Below are positions 28,985-39,955 of a DNA stretch of 64,000 nt, one piece after another (within the stretch, counting starts at the first letter, position 1; each line of letters begins with the position of its first letter). The notes under the pieces are model-generated. The model was not told where the DNA came from. It ran no database searches and worked only from the letters and a program-made list of their open reading frames with translations. Source of the DNA: Apostichopus japonicus (Eukaryota; Echinodermata; Holothuroidea; Aspidochirotida; Stichopodidae); the NCBI RefSeq assembly GCF_037975245.1, contig NC_092563.1, positions 9,785,001 through 9,849,000 of the forward strand. Direction: 5' to 3'. The position numbers and the translations under genes are program-made.

Positions 28985-30231
28985 ATGTAACTCCTTCAGT
29001 ACCATTTACGTGTGATTTATGTCAGTTGATTATTCCAACATAGCGCCATCTTAAAGTATCCATCGCTATCCTTTTTACAGTTTGTTTAGTTAAGGTATTT
29101 ACCAGCAGACGTCTTTTGTGAATATCATTCATGACGTGCATTGCTTATCGTTTACGGTTGATAGTTGTGGTCTACATAATTTACCATTCATGAAAACTTT
29201 CTGTTCAATCCGTATTTCTTTTATTCGTCTTCTTTTATACATGGATCCGCGAGACTCAAACGAATTGTTTATGATACGCGGATGGGATATATCCACAGAT
29301 GTGGGTAACGTAAACATTGACCGGAAGTTTCACAAGTAGATCGTATAGACTTGTATTAAGGGCTCAGAAAATCGAAAACGCCAGTGACAACTTAGACTGG
29401 ACTGTACCACATGCAGGTTTCATGTCTTTCGCACCCCTGAAGGATTATTCCTAGCTGATCGAATTTGGAACTTTATCTACTTGAATCTCTTTCTTGAATC
29501 AACGTCGAAAGAATTCATGATTTCTTAACTCAGTTTTGCTGTTCAAGCTACAAATAAGTTCAGCATTTCAGTACTTCCATGGAGTTATGGGCAAGGCGCA
29601 CAGCAGAAGTACTGTGACGGGTAAGCCAGATTTTGATTTAACGTAGGCTTTCATTATGCAGTAAGATTGTTTAAGTTTGCGACGTTTGCTAGCCTAATGT
29701 AGGCTAAGCCAAGATAACAACAGTGTTCAGAAATATCCGTAGAATAAGAATATGCCTGAATCTGTTTTGAACCTTATCTAACACTTAACTCAAGGAACAA
29801 ACAGCTAACTTGGTGCTAGCCTAAATTACATACATCCCTGCATAGGCCACACAGTCATTATTTATAGTTCAGAATTTCAAAATGGTCAGGTACTGGGTAG
29901 TAATACTATGGAATGAGGAATACTTCTTTCTGATTCACTGTGGTGTTGACTGAAATGTTTGCTCGCTTGCTTCTATAATAAATGTAATTGTTATATAAGC
30001 TTTGGTGCGAAAATGAATACTGTACATGCAATCCTTTGGAGATGATCTGTTCCCAAGTGCTCAGTCTGAAAGCAAATAGCAAAGTCACTATTCTGCAAAG
30101 CCAGGTTGCCTGGTGAATAAAATGACACGTTTCATTTTTTACCTTAATACCTGGTAGCCAAATTAAAATTGAGGGCATATGTGTCCTTATTCACGATTTA
30201 CATGTAGCTGTTGGGGGAATTTCTGTAGGCC
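28985..30231. other. Non-coding stretch, no gene seen
   Basis: Only short frames. The one at 29118-29339 has no motif or splice support. AGGCTA words cluster near 29690-29710. Confidence 0.5.
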
Positions 30232-30481
30232 GTGGCTATTCTTACGACTAGTCGTAACAATTATTTATAACCTATTCTTATGACATCGGCGAATTCAAGC
30301 GCAGTAAAGTAAATACAGCAACTGCGCATGTAGTAGGGGTAACCCTAACCCTAAACACTAACCCTAACCTTAACCCTAACTGGAAATTATTGTTACTCCT
30401 AGTCGTAAAAATAGCCACGTTAAAGCAACTGCGCATGCGTATTTATAAATTATTCTTACGACTAGTTGTAAGAATAGCCAC
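30232..30481. mobile_element. Foldback MITE-like element with TTAGGG-type interior
   Basis: A 187-bp unit (30232-30418) has near-perfect 35-bp inverted ends: GTGGCTATTCTTACGACTA at left, ending in TAGTCGTAAAAATAGCCAC at right. A further half copy follows, ending TTGTAAGAATAGCCAC at 30481. The middle (about 30337-30381) is CCCTAA-type telomere-like repeat. AACTGCGCATG occurs on both sides. No clear target duplication is seen. Confidence 0.7.
30337..30381 (-). repeat. Interstitial telomere-like repeat
   Basis: About seven degenerate CCCTAA units (TTAGGG on the minus strand), with CTAAACA and CCTTAA variants. The tract lies within the small foldback element, so it is not a chromosome end. Confidence 0.8.
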
Positions 30482-30619
30482 TTTGATTTTTTTTTTTTTT
30501 CTGTAACCAAATTATAGTACTGCAAATGAACATCTGTAATTACTCAACCAAAAATGTACACATCTGTTTGGAGATTTGTAGAATCCCAAAAATTGTGGAT
30601 CCAGATAGGTCTGTAGGGG

Positions 30620-30740
30620 GGCCGTGTCATTCCACCCCCATAAGTACATTCACCATAGAAAAGTGCCATTCCGCCATGTTACTCCGATGGTGGTAAAGCA
30701 CTTTTGTATGGCGGAAAGAGCACATTATTGTGGGTGCACT
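30620..30740. repeat. Scattered CCATTCCGCCAT / TATGGCGGAA motifs, left cluster
   Basis: CATTCCACCCCCATAAGTAC, GCCATTCCGCCATG and TATGGCGGAA occur here. Related motifs recur at about 31108 and at 32328-32460, on both sides of the CGCCCAAC arrays. They may be an outer, decayed layer of the same element. Confidence 0.4.
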
Positions 30741-31126
30741 GTAGGGCTATATATGCACTGTATATTGCTTCACTTCACACAACCTAGGCCAGCAAAATCC
30801 ACAAAATCGGTCATTTCAATCAACAATCAGAATAAGTCTTTTGAATTAACAATCAACCCCAATTAATTCAATTTATTCCACCAACTATATTTGAAGACAG
30901 TTTATCGACTGTAAGGAACTTACAATAAAACTATTCAATCAACATGTACATTAAAGACTGTGTATCTATTCCCCATTCTTGTCTTAAATAACAATTCAGT
31001 TCAACCAGCGAACTGTCAGATTTGAAGACGGTGTACCTATCCTTCCACGCGAATCAAAGAAAGTTTCACCGATACATTCCTGTGTAAAATGCATTCCTAA
31101 AGTGTACCATTCCGCCAGCTTGCGAG

Positions 31127-32322
31127 TCACTTCGCCCAACAACCATTTCGCCCAACTGCCATTTCGCCCAACCAGCCTGGTCATTTCGCCCAACCGCGTT
31201 GGTCATTTCGCCCAACCAGCATGGTCAGTTCGCCCAACCGTGTTGGTCATTTCGCCCAACCGTGTTGGTCATTTCGCCCAACCGTGTTGGTCATTTCGCC
31301 CAACCGTGTTGGTCATTTCGCCCAACCTTATTTTTACTAATATTCAGTCAGAATAATATTACTTTTTCTATTCCACCAGTTCAATTTGATTTATTTTGGG
31401 TAAGGTTACTTCGTAATAGGTAAATAAAGTGAGGTCCGCTCGATATCGATCGGAGTCTGAGCAGTTATTTCGGGTATAATGGGAGGATTACACTTCTTTA
31501 GGCGTTTACGCATACAATGGAAGTTATATTATTATACAAACAAAGGGGAATCGGTGTGGAATAATATAACCGTTTCTATTTCACTAGTTCAATTTGATTT
31601 ATTTTGGGTTATATTATTGGTAGTTATATTATTATTATTATTTTTTGGAAGTTATAATATTATACAAACAAAGGGGAACCGTTGTGGAATAATATAACCG
31701 TTTCTATTTCACTAGTTCAATTTGATTTATTTTGGGTTATATTATTGGTAGTTATATTATTATTATTATATGGAAGTTATGTTATTATAAAAACAAAGGA
31801 GAATCGGCATGTTTGAGGAACTGAGTAGTTGTCTTTTTCTGGAGCATTAAGTGGCCCTAAGAAGAGCCGTTTGCATATTTGAGGAACTGTAGTCCATCCT
31901 CAAGATTCCTTAATATTCGGTTCGTATTCTGTAACGTTTCCTTACTAAAGTTATACAAAGAAAAGGACTTCAAGTTTCCTTAATATTCCTTAATATTCGA
32001 ACGTTTACTATCAAACCTAACCCCCAACACACTGATCGGTCCTCAAGTTTCCTTAATATTCGGTTCGTATCCTGTAACTTTAACAATTCCCGAACGTTTA
32101 CTTTTCAAGTATCATATTTAATCAAGGTTGGGCGAAATGACCAGGCTAGTTGGGCGAAATGTAGGGCTGGTTGGGCGAAATGACCAGGCTGGTTGGGCGA
32201 AATGACCAGGCTGGTTGGGCGAAATGACCAGGCTGGTTGGGCGAAATGACCAGGCTGGTTGGGCGAAATGGTAAGGTTGGGCGAAATGGCAGTTGGGCGA
32301 AATGGTTGTTGGGCGAAGTGTC
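31127..32322. mobile_element. Element bounded by inverted TTCGCCCAAC minisatellites
   Basis: The left array (31127-31327) repeats a unit of about 21 bp, GGTCATTTCGCCCAACCGTGT. The right array (about 32127-32322) has the same unit inverted (TTGGGCGAAATGACCAGGC). The outermost units match best across the two ends: CACTTCGCCCAACAACC, then ATTTCGCCCAACTGCC. The core holds three copies of a block of about 120 bp (TTCAATTTGATTTATTTTGG and TATATTATTGGTAG) and two copies of TCAAGTTTCCTTAATATTCG. No target duplication or coding sequence is visible. Confidence 0.65.
31360..31790 (+). repeat. Tandem block of about 120 bp inside the CGCCCAAC element
   Basis: Three partial units share AATAATATAACCGTTTCTAT, then CACTAGTTCAATTTG and ATTTTGGGTTATATTATTGG, with ATT runs between them. 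Confidence 0.75.
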
Positions 32323-32327
32323 CTGCT

Positions 32328-32460
32328 TCCTTCCGCCATAGGTACTGTATTGAGCCTTTCCACCACATGTGGTGGAAAGGATTCAAAACATATGGGGGAA
32401 TGGTATGGCAATATGTACCTATGGCGGAATGGTATGGCAGTATGTACCTATGGCAAAAAA
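32328..32460. repeat. TATGGCGGAA / TATGTACC motif cluster, right
   Basis: Repeats of GGAATGGTATGGCA and TATGTACCTATGGC, plus the palindrome CTTTCCACCACATGTGGTGG. It pairs loosely with motifs at 30620-30740 and 31108. Confidence 0.45.
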
Positions 32461-33300
32461 GTACTTAGACAAAGTTTGCAATGTTCAAAACCAAGTTTCT
32501 AAATGTACTCTACGCTATGTACAGTACAGCCCTGGTATTCATTTTGGGGGGTCACAAACCTTTATGAGTCGCCAAATATTTTGGCGGGATGGCCAAAAAA
32601 CAAGTGAAAGGAAAGAATTCTGAGAAAGAATTAATCGTAGAATATCCCGCAACTCTTGAATCTGACAGATTGTCCCTTTATAAGTAAACAATGAATTGTT
32701 ATTCTCAAAAAGCCCCGTGTGTGTGTGCGTTGCGGGGCATTCTCCATTGCTTCGAATACTGGTACCCTGCAGACTACATGTTCCCAGTGCAGGGTATTTG
32801 GTGATTTCATTATTTTTTTGTAAGTTTTAATGTATAATTAATACTCAAGGGAAACTGAATAATTAATGTATATTACATTTCTTTCATTGTTTAATAATTG
32901 AATTGATTAAAGGACAAGTTGGTAAGAAAAGTTAATGCCATGTATTTTGGGGTGCCAAGTAATTTGATATGCTGCTTGCAACTATAAGTTTTTTTTTTTA
33001 ACTGGAAGATAATTTCTCCATCAAATTAATGTTGTGAAGTATTGACTTGATTACTGCATACATACTGTACATACTGTACACCAATGAGTACTGGGCTGAG
33101 TCGTTTGTCAGTTCATTCATGGCATATATATGGTGTTTTACTTTTGAGGGTGTTTTACTACTGAGGGCTTGAGGACCTTCAACACCTACTGTAACCTACT
33201 GTATGCTCTGCAGCAAAAGCTAAACCTGAGAATCAGTATCCTTTGGTAAGAGCAAGTGTCCTTAAAACCTACTGATCAATGCAGCACTGTACAGTGTACA
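32461..33300. other. Non-coding stretch
   Basis: AT-rich DNA. The words TACTGTA and GTACAGT become frequent from here on. No exon is seen. Confidence 0.5.
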
Positions 33301-33304
33301 GTCT

Positions 33305-33540
33305 ACCTGTACCAGAAGGTTCTGAGTTCGATACCCAGCCGGTTCCGAGTTCGATCCCTGGCCGGGTCATAGTAAGGTGGGTGTTTCATCCCTGGAAGAG
33401 CAATCTACAGTTTTCCCCATCTGAAATGACTTTCTAAATTGAAAATATTCTCAAACTCAAATTTGAGTTAAACTGTTGAATTGGAAGCCACCCGACGTGG
33501 AAGTTGTAATCCATAGGCCCTTGCAGGTTTCACCCACATT
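33305..33540 (+). repeat. SINE-like, tRNA-derived repeat
   Basis: Contains two B-box-like segments (GGTTCTGAGTTCGATACCC and GGTTCCGAGTTCGATCCC) followed by GGCCGGGTCATAGTAAGG, then CAGTTTTCCCCATCTGAAAT. A related copy is at about 42470-42620. Pol III promoter-like boxes followed by a shared unrelated body suggest a SINE. No intact tRNA cloverleaf is seen. Confidence 0.5.
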
Positions 33541-34451
33541 TGTGGTCGCTTAAGTTTTGTAAAAATAACTGCTGATTAGTATTATTATTGTTCTGATTAT
33601 TAATATTATTATATGATTATGATTACAAATACCAGCATGCAAAGATGGAAATCTATTCGTGAGCTGGCTGATTTTTTGATCAACCTAATTGATTATTGTT
33701 TTATGTACAGTAGAGGTCAAAGGTCATTTCAGGTCAATAGTCCCGAAAAATTTGTTAACAAGATCCAAAACAAGATCCTTCAATCGATATGATAAGTGGA
33801 TCCACTTCCTTATACAATTACAGTTTGTGCATATATATAGCTCAAGGAATCATTATAAACCTCTTTTTTGAACTTCAAAGAGTGTATACAGGGGACATGT
33901 TGGGACGACTGATTTAGTTTTCACATTTTGTGAAGCAGTTTTGAATGGTTCTTATAAATACTATTTTCCTGGGTAAAAAATCTGCTATACAAGGATCTTG
34001 ACTTGTATCTAGTTTATTGCGATACTTGATAAATTATTCCCTTTACATGCCCTGAGCTCATTCAATTTCCTTGTTATATTCCCCACAGCTAATAATTGTA
34101 TCAATCTCACAATTTAAAAACAAGGCAGCTGTTATTTAAAAGGATGTTATAAAATGTTTGTCTTCAAAATTTTTGCAAGCAAGAGTTTTCTGTTTTTATG
34201 CCTTGATCATAAATCATAGCATTTAAAAATATTATTATACATTCACTGTAGACAAGATCAAATTCAAGAATGCTCAGGCCCATCCTCATGAATCAACTAT
34301 CACAGACCAGTACAGTAATGCTATGCCTGTCATACAATACTGTACGTGTAACTTGCTGATGAATATCCGAAGACAAACTTTCGAAGCAGATTCAATGTTT
34401 CTTATTCTAAATGCCTCACTTACCAGGTGGGTTTAATGGAGAAAAGCTGTC
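33541..34451. other. Non-coding stretch
   Basis: AT-rich, no motif. Nothing supports a gene. Confidence 0.5.
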
Positions 34452-35692
34452 GCAATAGAAAGAAAGAAATTTATTTTCTGTTGCCCTTATCGCGCGAACG
34501 ATTTACCGTAAAATCGCTGCGACCGCCCATATATCAGCATGTTCATTACACAAAGGTACAGGTACAGTAAACATACTTGTATCATCCACCTTTTTATCCA
34601 ATTCCACATAGGAATTGTCTGAAAACACCTGTTTATTCATTGTAATGGTTCAGGAAATGATATAATTTCGCAAGCTACATCGGTAAGACAGAAGAAATGT
34701 ACAGTATTATTCAAGAGACTGGACCTAGCACAGACTACCTGTAGCCACGAAAGTGAAATTCGTCCTAGGCCTAACGGTCGAAAACAAAACAGAGAGATTT
34801 GATTGGCTCATGATCTGTTGGGCTGGGCTTACAATTTTGATTGAAGTTTGTTGAATCTACGGACTTGATAATAAATCTGGCGAATTTTATTCAATTCAAA
34901 ATGTTTAACAACAGATAACTCATTAAAAATAATGAATATTGATATGAAAAATGCATAGAATGGTGTTATTTGCCCTGAGCTTTTAGTGCAGTAAGCTGGA
35001 AAGGTCAAAGTTTAAATTTGGCAAACACGTCCTGGGACTTAAACCAAATTTATGTGATCAATGTAAGTAATCATGTTTCAAGCCTCTTTAGTTTGGGGGA
35101 ATATTCTTTTTGTTATAAACAGGGCCTCTTGGTTGCTAAATCAGCAAACAAGAATTCAATCAGGCTGTTTTAGCTGTATGTTTACAGTTATAGACTTGCA
35201 GCCCTACTGTATTCAACTTTCACATTAGAATCTTGTCAGTTGGAAAGTAAGGTAGACTGACAGTTGATGCAAATAAACAACTTTGTAGTCTTTACTAGTC
35301 CATTTATGGTAAAAAAATACACTTGAAATTTGAGACATAAATTATAATTTATAACTTACAAATCATATGATTGGTTTTCTGTTGATGATCAAATTCAAGT
35401 TTGAAGCCAAGGCCCATTTCACCTTAGATCATTGAAAAGGAGAATCTCTTAAGATTCCTGTAAAATGTAAAATTATTAAAACTTACATTTTGTACTAGCC
35501 ATGACTTCATTTTACAACATCACTATTAAAGTACCCTCAAAACTGCATTCCCCTGGGGTCATGTTTGCTGATGGTCATTTTTCAGCCAGGATTTTTTGAT
35601 TCAATTAGATACTTCTAGGTCAGAATGTAGTTCAAAATTTTGTTCAGAATACAGAGTTCAAAATACAGTTGTAAAGATTCTGAGACAAGATT
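34452..35692 (+). repeat. 1.24 kb tandem duplication, copy 1
   Basis: Starts GCAAT then AGAAAGAAAGAAATTTA and runs to GATTCTGAGACAAGATT. It is followed directly by a second copy with a few percent differences. No coding frame is conserved. It includes TATCGCGCGAACGATTTACC near the start. Confidence 0.93.
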
Positions 35693-36955
35693 GCAATTGA
35701 AAGAAAGAAATTTATTTTCTGTTGCCCTTATCGCGCGAACGATTTACCGTAAAATCGCTGCGACCGCCCATATATCAGCATGTTCATTACACAAATGTAC
35801 AGGTACAGTAAACATACTTGTATCATCCACCTTTTTATCCAATTCCACATAGGAATTGTCTGAAAACACCTGTTTATTCATTGTAATGGTTCAGGAAATG
35901 ATATAATTTCGCAAGCTACATCGGTAAGACAGAAGAAATATACAGTATTATTCAAGAGACTGGACCTAGCACAGACTACCTGTAGCCACGAAAGTGAAAT
36001 TCGTCCTAGGCCTAACGGTCGAAAACAAAACAGAGAGATTTGATTGGCTCATGATCTGTTGGGCTGGGCTTACAATTTTGATTGAAGTTTGTTGAATCTA
36101 CGGCCTCGATAATAAATCTGTCGAATTTAATTCAACTCAAATTGTTTAACGACAGATAACTCATTAAAAATAATGAATATTGATATGAAAAATGCATAGA
36201 ATGGTGTTATTTGCCCTGAGCTTTTAGTGCAGTAAGCTGGAAAGGTCAAAGTTTAAATTTGGCAAACACGTCCTGGGACTTAAACCAAATTTATGTGATC
36301 AATGTAAGTAATCATGTTTCAAGCCTCTTTAGTTTGGACTTTGGGGGAATATTCTTTTTGTTATAAACAGGGCCCCTTGGTCGCTAAATCAGCAAACAAG
36401 AATTCAATCAGGCTGTTTTAGCTGTATGTTTACAGTTATAGACTTGCAGCCTACTGTATTCAACTTTCACATTAGAATCGTGTCAGTTGGAAAGTAAGGT
36501 AGACTGACAGTTGATGCAAATAAACAACTTTGTAGTCTTTACTAGTCCATTTATGGTAAAAAAATACACTTGAAATTTGAGACATAAATTATAATTTATA
36601 ATTTACAAATCATATGATTGGTTTTCTGTTTATGATCAAATTCAAGTTTGAAGCCAAGGCCCATTTCACCTTAGATCATTGAAAAGGAGAATCTCTTAAG
36701 ATTCCTGTAAATTTAAATTACTACATATATGTAAAATTATGAAAACTTACATTTTGTACTAGCGATGACTTCATTTTACAACATCACTATTAAAGTACCC
36801 TCAAAACTGCATTCCCTTGGGGTCATGTTTGCAGATGGTCATTTTCTAGCCAGGATTTTTTTTTCAATTAGATACTTCTAGGTCAGAATGTAGTTCAATA
36901 TTTTGTTCAGAATACAGAGTTCAAAATACAGTTGTAAAGATTCTGAGACAAGATT
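35693..36955 (+). repeat. 1.24 kb tandem duplication, copy 2
   Basis: Collinear with 34452-35692. Copy 2 is slightly longer (1263 versus 1241 bp) through small indels such as TTTGGACTTTGG near 36334 and an added TAAATTACTACATATATG near 36714. A GCAA word marks each of the three borders. Confidence 0.93.
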
Positions 36956-38314
36956 GCAAAAAAGGTATTCTCCATCTCTCACAGTATTTTAACATGAGTT
37001 AAAGTTTCCAATGTCCGCCAACTAACTCTGACAACAGCTGACTATATCATGGGTGGTCACTAAATTTTATTATAATGGGCAATAACAAATGTACCTAGTA
37101 TAAAATTGGACCCTCCCTCTCCGTACACATAATATATGAATTAATCGATTGATTGGTTGGTTGATTGATAATATATTCATGATGTGAAGTTGAAAGAAAG
37201 CAATTACTACTTAATTTCCTCCTTCAACTCAAAGAGCAACCAGATTGATTTATAAGATACTGTTCAAGTGTACTGTATGTATGAAAGAACAAAAAATGTA
37301 TATGTGTTGATTCACTTAAACTGTATGTGCAGAAGTAGGCCATACATTTGTATGTGATGTCCTGTTAAGTTTGTGTTCAGAAAAGTTCCCTGTAAATGTA
37401 CAAAGGTTCTCATTGTGTATTTGACTGATACACACAGTTGATTGGTTTTGCAATATATTCACTGTTCAAGATACTGTAAGGTAAACCACTTCCTCATGAA
37501 TCCATTGAGGTTTTAGATTATTTCAAGCAAGGGTGAATGAACTGGTGGTGGTTGCTTCCAAATAAATGTGACCTGAAATGACCTTATTGTCAGTCAGTTG
37601 CCTGTGGAACCTACAGGTGGTCAAAACAAGACCTGCAACCCTGCTACTTTGGGTTTTGTAAACATAGAGATATTACCCATTGCTCTGGTTTTCAAGGAAA
37701 AATAGCCCAAAGGGAAATAATGACCTTTTAAGATGAGAATTTATGAGCCATTGTTGAAAAAAAGGGGGGTAAAGTTGGGTACTGAAGGTCAAAACTATGG
37801 AAAGACTGGAGTGATTATCATTCATTTTTCATGAGGTCTGAGTACTGTTTGCTGGATTCTGTAAGCTTACAGTAGTTCTAATAATATTAGGCTACATGAG
37901 AGTCTCAGAACATGCTAGGATATAGATCATGAGTTTAAGTGATTATGTGCGTTTCGAAAAAGGAAGTACATAGTATAATGCTTGATGTTTAGGTTTTCCT
38001 TGTTTTTAAATATGCCGTACCACCGGTGTTGTTCAATGGATGAAATACGGCATTTGAACATGACAGTGATAATTAACTAATGGAAACGGCTTAAGAACAG
38101 TTAAATTTTAAAGCAGTCAGTCTACAGACTAAATTACATAAATTTAGGTGGTTTTACACATTTTGCGCTGTGAGTTCTTCGGAAGATTTTGCGCCTTATA
38201 AGTACCAATTATTATTATATATTGGTTATTATATATGGTGATATATGCACACTTAACTGCACATGAGGGAACATATACTCATCTGTAAATTATGTGATCT
38301 ATTACAGCCTGATA
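36956..38314. other. Non-coding stretch
   Basis: AT-rich with short repeats of TTGATTGGTTGG near 37145. No exon is seen. Confidence 0.5.
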
Positions 38315-38323
38315 CATCAGAAG

Positions 38324-39946
38324 GGGGGAATTCCGCGAGACCGAAGGTCCGCGAGACCGAAAGTCCGCAAGAACGAAATTAAAAAAAAGGTCCGCGAGAC
38401 CGAAATTAAAGAAAGGTCCGCGAGACCGAAATTAAAAAAAGGTCCGCGAGACCGAAATTAAAAAATGGTCCGCGAGACCGAAGGTCCGTGAGACCGAAAC
38501 TATTACTAGGACCCACGACATCGACGTAGCCAGAAATTTAAAGCGGGGCACATTTCGAGATTGATATGGGGGGGGGCTCTCTGTTGAGATTTTTTTGAAC
38601 AATTGAAGGTCCTTAGATGCGATCTGGTGCAATGTTTTGCCAGTTTCATCATTATCATACTGTATGATATCATATTATCAGCAGATTTTGTTTCCTGTTT
38701 GAATTCTTTTACATGTTCTTTTACATATTATATCAGAAATACAAACATAGTTCTCTTTTATAATTTCTCCAGTAGGATGACTCTTGTTTATTGTCCAATG
38801 TCTGAACTTTAAAGCAGCATTTTGCGTCTTTCTCTTTTTGTTTTTTTCTCAACCTCACTGAATCCACGATGCCATAAAGACATACATAACTAGCTTATCT
38901 ATTCAAATCTTACTTCAAATGGTGGCATAAAAGTCCAAAAATTTAAAACTTTCAACTGTTTTGTTTTTCTCAAAGATATTTTTTCGTTGGGATCCAAATA
39001 AACCTCGCCCATAATATGAATATTTAAAAGCTACGAACGTCATTGGCCAATACGTAATACAACACTATGCTTGAAATGTGTATGATTGTCTATGGCAGTT
39101 GTACCAGGGAGTTGTTAGAGTCCAGCTCGGTTGTAATAAGTTACAAACTCGACGTTCATTGCCAACAGCCTATTGTTGATAGTTGTTAACATTGGCGGCG
39201 ATATCAAGCAAACCCGAATCTGATTAATATTCTCAACATGCGAAAAATGTTGATCGGCGTCCTGGGGAGAGTAGTGATGTATACAGGGTCTTGAGACATG
39301 GTGGGGGTGGGTGGGTAGGTAGGAGGGGGGACTCGTAAGCCTACGGAAGAATTTCACTTTAGGAAGGGGGGCATGACAATCTTTGCCCAAAATTTCCAAA
39401 ACCTTGCCCGAAAAATGGAAGCGTCACCATAGGTTGACGCTACGGGTATTTCTTGAAAATAAGCATTTTTGTGTGTTTGTGCTACAAAATGTACAAATGT
39501 TCAGAAGTTAAATTATTTTAAAATTTATTATGAGGAAATTGTCTCAACTGTTACGGGCTAGAGGTTAAAAGTTGACCCCTAATTAACTTCGGTCTCGCGG
39601 ACCTTCTTTTAATTTCGGTCTCGCGGACCTTTTTTTTAATTTCAGTCTCGGGGACCTTTTTTAATTTCGGTCTCGCGGACCTTTTTTTAATTTTGGTCTC
39701 GCGGACCTTTTTTTAATTTCGGTCTCGCGGACCTTTTTTTAATTTCGGTCTCGCAGACCTTTCTTTAATTTCGGTCTCGCGGACCGTTTTTTAATTTCAG
39801 TCTCGCGGACCTCCGGTCTCGCAGACCTTTTTAATTTCGGTCTCGCGGACCTTCGGTCTCGCAGACCTTTTTCTATTTTCGGTCTCGCGGACCTTCGGTC
39901 TCGCGGACCTTCGGTCTCGCGGACCTTCTGTCTCGTGGACTGTAAT
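38324..39946. mobile_element. Element with inverted GGTCCGCGAGACCGAA minisatellite ends and 9-bp duplication
   Basis: The left array (38330-38500) repeats GGTCCGCGAGACCGAA with AAATTAAAAAA spacers of variable length. The right array (about 39587-39940) has the same unit inverted (TTCGGTCTCGCGGACC). The element is flanked by an exact 9-bp direct repeat CATCAGAAG (38315-38323 and 39947-39955). The core (38500-39580) has a G-run near 38569 and a TAGGTTGACGCTACGG hairpin near 39430, which resembles the module in the hAT-like elements. No transposase is visible. Confidence 0.78.
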
Positions 39947-39955
39947 CATCAGAAG

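Noticed and set aside
30337-30381. Chromosome end or fusion point
   Set aside because: Only about seven degenerate telomeric units, lying inside a small inverted-repeat element with ordinary sequence on both sides.
31127-32322. 8-9 bp target duplication of the CGCCCAAC element
   Set aside because: Compared the bases outside the best-matching terminal units; no convincing direct repeat was found, so none is claimed.
33305-33375. tRNA gene
   Set aside because: B-box-like words are present twice but no A box, acceptor stem or anticodon arm can be built; a related copy at 42.5 kb suggests a SINE.
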